Origin: Clostridiales bacterium
Lineage (GTDB): Bacteria; Bacillota; Clostridia; Oscillospirales; CAG-272
DNA: 5,963 bases
Assembly: GCA_018370615.1 (NCBI GenBank)
Contig: JAGZAC010000117.1
Coordinates: 1-5,963, forward strand
Direction of reading: 5' to 3'
How positions within the stretch are numbered: position 1 is the stretch's first letter; the number at the start of each line of letters is the position of its first letter. Below, piece by piece: positions 1 to 4,579 of this stretch. A model generated the notes under the pieces. That model did not search any database and was not told where the DNA came from. It worked only from the letters and a program-made list of their open reading frames with translations. The position numbers were made by a program, and so were the translations under genes.

Positions 1-504
1 CATTACCATGTATGCGAGGTCTGCGGCACAAGAGACGAAGGAGCAGAACACATTTGGAACGTCGATGCTGCGACAGAGCAGATCGATAAGAACTGTACCG
101 TGTGCGGCTATGTGGCCGAAGCGCAGATTGGGCATACCCATCAGGGTACCCTGGTTGCGGGTAAGGATGCCACCTGCACTGAGGACGGCAGTAAGGCGTA
201 TTACACCTGCATTAGCGGACTGTTCTTTGAGGACTAGGACTGCACTAGGGAGATCGCCGATCTGAATAGCTGGAAAACCATTCCCATGCTGGAACATAAC
301 TTTGAAGACGGGAAATGCATCGTCTGCGGTGCAGCGGATCCGGACTATGAGCCGACCGAACCGTCACAGCCGACCAACTCCGGCGGTAACGAGACCGAAA
401 GTCCGCAGACCGGCGGCGGCAGCAGCCTCGCGCTGTGGAGCGCAGTGTTGCTTGTATCCGGTGGCGCACTAGGTATGCTGACGATCAAGAGAAAAAAGAG
501 ATAA
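1..504 (+). pseudogene. C-terminal part of a sortase-anchored Cys-rich repeat surface protein, broken by an in-frame amber stop
   Basis: The frame starting at base 1 is open from the window edge, so the 5' end lies outside. It reads through Cys-rich repeat sequence (CEVCG, CTVCGY, ATCTEDGSKAYYTC, CIVCG) of the type found in large clostridial surface proteins. A TAG at 235-237 interrupts it, inside what should be a FFED-x-xCTxEI repeat unit. The same frame continues intact afterwards to the TAA at 502-504, with no frameshift. The tail is a textbook cell-wall sorting signal: a Pro/Thr/Ser/Gly linker, SPQTG (about 420 nt into the gene fragment), a hydrophobic stretch (LALWSAVLLVSGGALGML) and a basic end (KRKKR). 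Sortase would cleave at the T-G bond and link the protein to peptidoglycan. An ATG at 286 could start a 72-residue remnant, but I see no good ribosome binding site there. Alternatives are a sequencing error or stop readthrough. Family assignment is moderate; the anchor is clear. Confidence 0.75.
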
Positions 505-525
505 CGAAAGCATCGCCCTAAAAGT

Positions 526-562
526 AATACCCGGATATCACTTATAGTGATATCCGGGTATT
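526..562. terminator. 17-bp perfect hairpin after the surface-protein gene, possible terminator
   Basis: Arms 526-542 (AATACCCGGATATCACT) and 546-562 are perfect inverted complements around a 3-nt loop. The hairpin begins 21 nt after the TAA of the surface-protein gene, the usual place for a terminator. No T run follows on the + strand. On the - strand the flank reads ACTTTTAGG, only a short T tract. It may be a weak terminator or an RNA 3'-end stabiliser; a protein-binding palindrome is also possible. Confidence 0.5.
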
Positions 563-573
563 GCCTAACCAAA

Positions 574-694
574 AAGGCTCCCTTGTGTAAAGGGAGCTGG
601 CTTCGCGTATGCGAAGACTGAGGGATTGTTTTTTTACATACGGCCCCTCCGACACGGCTGCGCCGCGCCACCTCCCCTTGCACAGGGGAGGCTT
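574..694. repeat. Palindromic interspersed element, copy A (complete)
   Basis: This 121-bp element is an imperfect palindrome as a whole. Its ends, 574-590 and 678-694, are inverted repeats matching at 14 of 17 positions. Inside are stem-loops at 577-597 (GCTCCCTT with AAGGGAGC), at the CTTCGC-GTAT-GCGAAG site near 601-616, at the CGGC-TGC-GCCG site near 656-666, and at 671-691 (CCTCCCCT with AGGGGAGG). A 7-T run follows GATTG near the centre. From 592 to 694 it matches 741-843 at 100 of 103 positions. It encodes nothing convincing; open frames on either strand are by-products of the repeat. From memory, similar short elements are scattered through Oscillospiraceae and related genomes, which fits a non-autonomous MITE-like or REP-like repeat. 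Confidence 0.8.
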
Positions 695-717
695 CAACTG
701 AAAATGGCTTCCATATG

Positions 718-739
718 GGCGATTCCCGTTGGAATCGCC
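718..739. repeat. 9-bp hairpin at the left edge of repeat copy B
   Basis: GGCGATTCC (718-726) and GGAATCGCC (731-739) form a perfect 9-bp stem with a CGTT loop. It sits one base before the segment shared with copy A, exactly where copy A has its first stem (577-597), but the sequence is unrelated. It therefore looks like an alternative left end of the element rather than a separate feature. Confidence 0.6.
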
Positions 740-740
740 A

Positions 741-843
741 GGGAGCTGGCTTCGCGTATGCGAAGACTGAGGGATTGTTTTTTTACATACAGCCCCTCCG
801 TCACGGCTGCGCCGTGCCACCTCCCCTTGCACAGGGGAGGCTT
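741..843. repeat. Palindromic interspersed element, copy B (left end differs)
   Basis: This direct copy of 592-694 has three substitutions and no indels. The internal stem-loops are kept: CTTCGC-GTAT-GCGAAG, a perfect CACGGC-TGC-GCCGTG, and CCTCCCCT-TGCAC-AGGGGAGG at 820-840. The left terminal inverted repeat of copy A (574-591) is absent and replaced by the unrelated hairpin at 718-739. A 46-bp spacer (695-740) separates the two shared blocks. Same orientation and near identity suggest recent local duplication or two insertions of the same family. Confidence 0.8.
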
Positions 844-869
844 TAGGAGAATGTTTATGATTGTAAGGC

Positions 870-899
870 GCCTTTCTTTACATGAGAAAGGCTTTTGTT
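870..899 (+). terminator. Rho-independent terminator, + strand
   Basis: GCCTTTCT (870-877) and AGAAAGGC (885-892) form an 8-bp stem with a 7-nt loop, followed at once by TTTTGTT. No gene lies between it and the broken surface-protein gene about 370 bases upstream. It may be that gene's original terminator, now separated from it by the inserted repeats, and it shields the oppositely oriented tRNA unit from readthrough. Confidence 0.7.
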
Positions 900-910
900 A
901 AAATTTATAT

Positions 911-952
911 TTGAAAAAGCAAATCCCCCTTCGTACACTGTACGAAGGGGGA
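911..952 (-). terminator. Rho-independent terminator of the tRNA-Arg unit
   Basis: A 13-bp stem (924-936 with 940-952, CCCCCTTCGTAC core, 3-nt loop) begins 6 nt after the CCA end of the tRNA on the - strand. The flank read on the - strand is TTTGCTTTTTC. Its position and T tract make it the tRNA gene's terminator, so the tRNA is transcribed alone. Confidence 0.88.
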
Positions 953-958
953 GCCATA

Positions 959-1034
959 TGGCGCGCCCTAGAGGATTTGAACCTCTGACCTACCGGTTCG
1001 TAGCCGGGCACTCTATCCGCTGAGCTAAGGGCGC
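959..1034 (-). tRNA. tRNA-Arg(ACG), CCA encoded
   Basis: Read on the - strand, the 76 nt fold into a full cloverleaf. The acceptor stem is GCGCCCT with AGGGCGC. The D arm is GCTC-AGCGGATA-GAGT. The anticodon loop is CTACGAA, giving anticodon ACG (A34 is normally edited to inosine by TadA, so it reads CGU, CGC and CGA). The variable loop is AGGTC. The T arm is AGAGG-TTCAAAT-CCTCT. The discriminator is G and CCA is genomically encoded at 961-959. The anticodon stem (CCCGG with CCGGT) has four pairs and a C-U mismatch at the 27-43 position; it is otherwise regular. It has its own promoter and terminator. Confidence 0.97.
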
Positions 1035-1062
1035 AATTATGACAATTCCTGCCGACCAATAT

Positions 1063-1091
1063 ATGATAGCATATCCTGAGGAAAATGTCAA
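1063..1091 (-). promoter_or_regulatory. Sigma-A promoter of tRNA-Arg
   Basis: On the - strand a perfect -35 TTGACA (1091-1086) is followed after exactly 17 bp by TATCAT (1068-1063). Transcription would start near 1056, leaving a leader of about 22 nt before the mature tRNA 5' end at 1034. This is a near-consensus promoter, as expected for a stable RNA gene. Confidence 0.88.
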
Positions 1092-1147
1092 TAAGCTTTG
1101 CAGGAAAAAATTTTTTAGGAAAATTCACAAAAAAATCTGTGTGGGGG

Positions 1148-1176
1148 TGGAAAAAAGACAGGCAATATGGTATAAT
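1148..1176 (+). promoter_or_regulatory. Extended -10 promoter of the membrane PrsA/SurA-like gene
   Basis: TATAAT at 1171-1176 is preceded by TGG, giving the extended -10 form TGnTATAAT. The -35 position 17 bp upstream holds only a weak TGGAAA (1148-1153). Start would be near 1183, giving a 5' leader of about 88 nt. The region just upstream is rich in A tracts that could serve as an UP element. Confidence 0.75.
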
Positions 1177-1189
1177 CTTAAAATTAGAA

Positions 1190-1224
1190 GGGTGTTCCGA
1201 TGATACACTGCACTTGGAACACTC
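1190..1224 (+). promoter_or_regulatory. Stem-loop in the 5' leader of the membrane PrsA/SurA-like gene
   Basis: GGGTGTTCC (1190-1198) pairs with GGAACACTC (1216-1224), nine pairs including one G-U, around a 17-nt loop. It begins a few bases after the predicted start site, so it would be a 5'-terminal mRNA hairpin. No T run follows, so it is not a terminator by itself, and it matches no riboswitch I recognise. It could stabilise the mRNA or be an operator dyad. Confidence 0.45.
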
Positions 1225-1255
1225 TCTTTGGTCATGTTACTTGACACAGAAAAGA

Positions 1256-1262
1256 AAGGCGG
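1256..1262 (+). promoter_or_regulatory. Ribosome binding site of the membrane PrsA/SurA-like gene
   Basis: AAGGCGG, an imperfect Shine-Dalgarno, lies 8 nt before the ATG at 1271. An in-frame TAA sits immediately before that ATG (1268-1270), and the next Met is residue 79, beyond the membrane segment. The start is therefore well fixed. Confidence 0.7.
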
Positions 1263-1270
1263 ACAAATAA

Positions 1271-2995
1271 ATGGGCAAGGGTAAGCGCAACAGCGGTACC
1301 GAAGATATCTTGGCGACTGGCTCTAAAAAGAGTTTCAGTAAAAAGAAAGAAGGGAAGACTAAGAGAATCGTCACTATCGTCGCTGTTGTACTGGCGGCGG
1401 TGATTGTGCTTGGCGTTCTCTCCGCATACGGAATTTACAACAGCGGCATTATTCAGAGAAATATTGTTGCCGCACAAAGTGAGCACTATGAAGTGACTTC
1501 GGCAATGATGACGTATTTCTTCAATTCTACTTATCAGACCTATGTAAACGGATACGCTTCCTATCTGGATTCTATAGGGTTGGACACATCCATCCCTCTC
1601 AGCGAACAGCAATATACGGAAGAGCAGACTTGGTATGACCAGATGATGGAAACGACAAAGCAGGAAGTACAGGAGACGCTGGTGCTGGCGGAAGGCGCGT
1701 ATGATCAAGGCCTGGAGCTCAGCGATGCGGACAGAGACGAAATTCAGGAGCTGCTTTCCAACTTTGACACCTATGCTGCAAACTATAACGTCACAACTGA
1801 TTATTATATAAAGAATGTATATGGTGCCAGTGTGACCAAGGGAGATATTGAAAAGTGCCTGGAGCTATCCTATCTTGCAGAAAAGTATCATGATTATCTG
1901 ATGGACCAGTATGAATACAGTGAGGAAGATTGGAACACGTATTTCGACGAAAACAGCAGTTCTTTTTTGAAGATTGATTATCTTTCCTACACTTTTGAGC
2001 CTCTGGAGGAAGAGGAGGATACAACCGATACAACAGCGGCAGAAGAGACTACGACAGCTGATGAGACTACCGCAGCAGAAGATACCACCGCCGCAGACGC
2101 TGATACAACAGCTGTAGAGGAAACCACAGCGTCAGAGGAGGAAACTACTGCGGAGGAAGAAACTGTGGATCCGGAAGTGGATGCAGAGCTGCAGGCCCAT
2201 GCGGATGCACTGGCTGCTACGACAAATGCTGATGAATTTTACGAATATGTAAGATCTTATCTTACCGATGTTGTGTATGCGGGAATGGATGAGGAAGCGC
2301 TGGAGGAAGAATCTATCGATATTGACAGCCTTGTGGAGGATTGTCTTACCGAAGGAGCAACGCAGTCCGGTGAATCCGATTTTAATACATGGGCATATGA
2401 CGAAGCACGCACGCCCTATGAGGTGTTTACCGACTATCATGAACATGACGATCACCAAGATTATACTGTATATATGATTTTGCCGGCATCAGAGGATTCT
2501 GATCTGGACTATGCATGCATGTATAGAGATAACTATCAACTGAAAAATTATCGTTATATTCCCGTAACGCTGAGCGACAATGATAACGATCAGGAGACGG
2601 CGCTTACCACAGCAGAAGCAATTCTCGCAGAATATGAGGATGAGGGTACAGAAGAGGCATTTGCCGAACTAGCCTCCATTGAAAAGTATGGAGACGGCAT
2701 GTATGAGGGCGGCCTCATTGAAAATGCCGATTACAATGCTATTTCGGAAACTGTGGACGAATGGGTATTTGATTCTGCTCGGCAGCCCGGGGATACGGAG
2801 ATGATCTTTGTGGAGGATGACGGCTACTATATTCTGTACTTTTCCGGTGAAGGTGCAGTAAAGTGGCAGTATCTTGCAGATAGTGCACTGAAGAATCTGC
2901 AATACCAGGAAGATTATGAAACGCTCCGAACAGAGACGACAGTGACCTTTAAATCCAAAGGGGTCTCTCTGGTGCAGGAAGTCAGTCTTGCATAA
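1271..2995 (+). CDS. Membrane-anchored SurA/PrsA-like protein with two degenerate parvulin modules (574 aa)
   Basis: Likely an extracytoplasmic folding factor of the SurA/PrsA (peptidyl-prolyl isomerase-like) type. Residues 1-32 are Lys/Arg/Ser-rich and cytoplasmic; 33-56 form one transmembrane helix with no cleavage site, so the protein is anchored N-in/C-out. Residues 72-210 are a SurA-N-like helical region (MMTYFFNS at 79, YIKNVYG at 179). Two parvulin-like modules follow, about 234-405 and 427-526, each with an end motif W-x-(Y/F)-D-x-x-R (W374-R380, W498-R504) and then a (V/I)-Y-x-I or Y-Y-I-L-Y strand. Residues 244-300 are an acidic Thr-rich linker inserted in the first module. The histidines typical of active parvulins (SHIL-type start, HII-type end) appear to be Tyr, so isomerase activity is doubtful and chaperone function more likely. 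The downstream gene is a paralogue. Family call is by motif reading only. Confidence 0.8.
   Translation: MGKGKRNSGTEDILATGSKKSFSKKKEGKTKRIVTIVAVVLAAVIVLGVLSAYGIYNSGIIQRNIVAAQSEHYEVTSAMMTYFFNSTYQTYVNGYASYLDSIGLDTSIPLSEQQYTEEQTWYDQMMETTKQEVQETLVLAEGAYDQGLELSDADRDEIQELLSNFDTYAANYNVTTDYYIKNVYGASVTKGDIEKCLELSYLAEKYHDYLMDQYEYSEEDWNTYFDENSSSFLKIDYLSYTFEPLEEEEDTTDTTAAEETTTADETTAAEDTTAADADTTAVEETTASEEETTAEEETVDPEVDAELQAHADALAATTNADEFYEYVRSYLTDVVYAGMDEEALEEESIDIDSLVEDCLTEGATQSGESDFNTWAYDEARTPYEVFTDYHEHDDHQDYTVYMILPASEDSDLDYACMYRDNYQLKNYRYIPVTLSDNDNDQETALTTAEAILAEYEDEGTEEAFAELASIEKYGDGMYEGGLIENADYNAISETVDEWVFDSARQPGDTEMIFVEDDGYYILYFSGEGAVKWQYLADSALKNLQYQEDYETLRTETTVTFKSKGVSLVQEVSLA
2000..2170 (+). repeat. 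Coding repeat: Thr/Ala/Glu-rich linker of the membrane PrsA/SurA-like protein
   Basis: Residues 244-300 contain about seven tandem, degenerate copies of a TTAxEE unit (TTAAEE, TTTADE, TTAAED, TTAADAD, TTAVEE, TTASEEE, TTAEEE). The DNA uses varied codons, so this is not a fresh microsatellite expansion. It is predicted disordered, strongly acidic, and extracytoplasmic. The paralogue at 3077-4462 lacks it at the matching position. Confidence 0.8.
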
Positions 2996-3020
2996 AGGCA
3001 TGTGAATTTGTAAAGGGAGG

Positions 3021-3058
3021 GGAATCAGGCAAATGCCTGATTCCTTTGTCTTTTGTTT
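3021..3058 (+). terminator. Rho-independent terminator between the two paralogues
   Basis: GGAATCAGGC (3021-3030) and GCCTGATTCC (3035-3044) form a perfect 10-bp stem with an AAAT loop, followed by TTTGTCTTTTGTTT. It lies 25 nt after the TAA of the upstream gene. Only 18 nt remain before the next ATG, too little for a promoter downstream of it, so the downstream gene needs readthrough or a promoter upstream of this hairpin. Confidence 0.87.
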
Positions 3059-3063
3059 CAATG

Positions 3064-3069
3064 AAGGGA
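3064..3069 (+). promoter_or_regulatory. Ribosome binding site of the PrsA/SurA-like lipoprotein
   Basis: AAGGGA lies 7 nt before the ATG at 3077 and fixes this start; the ATG at 3061 is out of frame. Confidence 0.75.
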
Positions 3070-3076
3070 AGCGATT

Positions 3077-4462
3077 ATGAAAACTTGTAAATTTACGGTG
3101 CTTTTGCTGGCTGCGGTTTTATCTGTTTCACTGCTCATAGGATGTTCCGGCGAGCAGGAGGAAACAGAGGAACCGGAGATAAATGTAAATGTTGTTGTGA
3201 TGACAGATCATTTTATCGTATCACAATCGATGATGGAGTATTTTTTTAATTCTTATTATAGGACGTTTGTAAACAATTATGGAGACCAGTTGGAGCTGGA
3301 TACAGGAAAGTCCCTGAAAGAACAGGAGTATTCTGAGGACCACAGTTGGTTTGATTATTTCATTGCCCAGACGCTGCGGCAGGTGCAGCAGCTTCTTTAC
3401 TTAAATGAAGAGGCTTTGGAGGAAGGGCTGGAGCTTTCCGAGGAGTATCAGCAGGAGCTGGAGGAAACAATAGCGCGCTATGACACCGCTGCCGCAAATA
3501 GCGGTACGTCTACGGTATTTTATATTAAAAATTTGTTTGGAGAATCGGTGAATCAAACGACTATTCGCAAATGTCTGCAGATGCAGATGCTGGCGGCCCA
3601 ATTTACGGACAGGTTAGAGGAAGAACAGGCGTATACGGATGCGGAACTAGAGACTTATTTCGCAGAACACAGTACAGAGTATACGATGCTGGATTTAATT
3701 TATGCGGTAGTGCCAGAAGAGCGGGCACAAATTTTTGCAGATGCAGAAAATGAGGACGTCTTTGTTTCCCTGCTGAAGGAATTGCTTTTGGAAGAGTCTC
3801 CCGGCCTTACAGAGGAAGAACTGACAGCTAAAGTAGAGAGTGCATATGTGCGACGGGGTGGATATATTGAAGAACTGGATTTTTCTGAATGGGCCTTTGA
3901 TCCACAGCGGGCAGCATATGATACCTATATGGAACCCTCCGGAGAGGAGGGAAAAACAGTGGTGTATATGCTTCTGCCGGCATCGTATGAACCTGTGGGA
4001 GAAGTATTGTACCGGGACAACACACCTGTAAAAAATTTGAAATATATTCTTTTTGAGGCCGGCGAGGATGTTACTGCCGACGCAGTGCAGCAGAAGGCTG
4101 AAGAGGTGCTGGGCCAGTGGGAAGAGGAAAAAGGTACGGATCCGGAGGCGGCATTTGACGCTTTGATGGAGGAGTATGGCGGAAGTACGTCTTTGAACCT
4201 GGAGCGTGGCCAGCTGGCGGCCCAGCTGGAGGAATGGATTTTTTCCGATAGCCGAAAAGAGGGAGACACGGCTATCATACCGGTAGAAGAGGGCACATAT
4301 CTGTTGTATATGCTTGCAGATGGGGATCTGCAGTGGAAGGTTCGAGTGCGCGAAGATATGCTGCAGGAGGTTTTGGACGAAACTCTGCAGACGGCCGCTG
4401 ATACCTATGATGCGAGGTACAGCGAAGAGGCGATGTACGATATAGCACAGGTTTATATGTGA
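3077..4462 (+). CDS. SurA/PrsA-like lipoprotein, paralogue of the upstream gene (461 aa)
   Basis: Probable lipid-anchored extracytoplasmic folding factor. The N-terminus is a lipoprotein signal: MKTCK, a hydrophobic core, then lipobox LIGC with the lipidated Cys at residue 23, followed by an acidic stretch. The rest aligns with the preceding gene throughout: MMEYFFNS at 52 (MMTYFFNS there), LKEQEYSEDHSW, GLELS, YDTAAAN, YIKNLFG at 149, KCL, then two parvulin-like modules (about 203-300 and 320-418) with W272-AFD-PQ-R278 and W387-IFSDSR393-KEGD. A shared YRDN-xx-VKN-xKYI joint (Y312) links the modules. As upstream, the usual parvulin histidines are not seen, so it may be a non-catalytic chaperone. 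It lacks the Thr-rich linker. A terminator precedes it, and no clear terminator follows its TGA. A role as a PrsA-like foldase is inference; a substrate cannot be named. Confidence 0.82.
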   Translation: MKTCKFTVLLLAAVLSVSLLIGCSGEQEETEEPEINVNVVVMTDHFIVSQSMMEYFFNSYYRTFVNNYGDQLELDTGKSLKEQEYSEDHSWFDYFIAQTLRQVQQLLYLNEEALEEGLELSEEYQQELEETIARYDTAAANSGTSTVFYIKNLFGESVNQTTIRKCLQMQMLAAQFTDRLEEEQAYTDAELETYFAEHSTEYTMLDLIYAVVPEERAQIFADAENEDVFVSLLKELLLEESPGLTEEELTAKVESAYVRRGGYIEELDFSEWAFDPQRAAYDTYMEPSGEEGKTVVYMLLPASYEPVGEVLYRDNTPVKNLKYILFEAGEDVTADAVQQKAEEVLGQWEEEKGTDPEAAFDALMEEYGGSTSLNLERGQLAAQLEEWIFSDSRKEGDTAIIPVEEGTYLLYMLADGDLQWKVRVREDMLQEVLDETLQTAADTYDARYSEEAMYDIAQVYM

Positions 4463-4497
4463 TTTGCGAAAAAAATGGAATTTTACTCCAAAAGGTC

Positions 4498-4526
4498 TTG
4501 CAAACTGTGCGGCGGCAATATATAAT
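4498..4526 (+). promoter_or_regulatory. Sigma-A promoter of the GH20 gene
   Basis: TTGCAA (4498-4503) and TATAAT (4521-4526) are separated by exactly 17 bp. Start would be near 4533, giving a leader of about 47 nt. The leader contains small dyads (GACT-TATT-AGTC at 4532-4543 and CTGT-GAAA-ACAG just after) with no clear regulator match. Confidence 0.85.
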
Positions 4527-4564
4527 AGTTTGACTTATTAGTCTGTGAAAACAGGAAAACCAAG

Positions 4565-4571
4565 AAAGGGA
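4565..4571 (+). promoter_or_regulatory. Ribosome binding site of the GH20 gene
   Basis: AAAGGGA lies 8 nt before the ATG at 4580 and supports this start. Confidence 0.7.
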
Positions 4572-4579
4572 TAAATCAT

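Noticed and set aside
8..265. An 85-codon + strand open frame starting at base 8
   Set aside because: Out of frame with the Cys-rich repeat protein, and rich in Arg/Thr without recognisable features. The frame from base 1 carries the real homology.
345..832. Two overlapping - strand open frames (345-683 and 542-832) sharing a nearly identical peptide
   Set aside because: They run through both copies of the palindromic repeat, which explains the shared peptide. No ribosome binding site and no protein-like composition.
574..843. CRISPR array
   Set aside because: Only two copies, about 100 bp each with internal hairpins and one 46-bp spacer; this is an interspersed repeat, not a CRISPR.
959..1034. 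tRNA as an integration site for a mobile element
   Set aside because: No integrase gene and no second copy of the tRNA 3' end is visible in the window.
1190..1270. T-box or other riboswitch ahead of the PrsA/SurA-like gene
   Set aside because: No T-box consensus, no terminator before the start codon, and no known aptamer core seen; kept only as an unexplained leader hairpin.
1232..1708. A 158-codon - strand open frame
   Set aside because: Antisense to the start of the membrane PrsA/SurA-like gene, whose signals and paralogue make the + strand certain.
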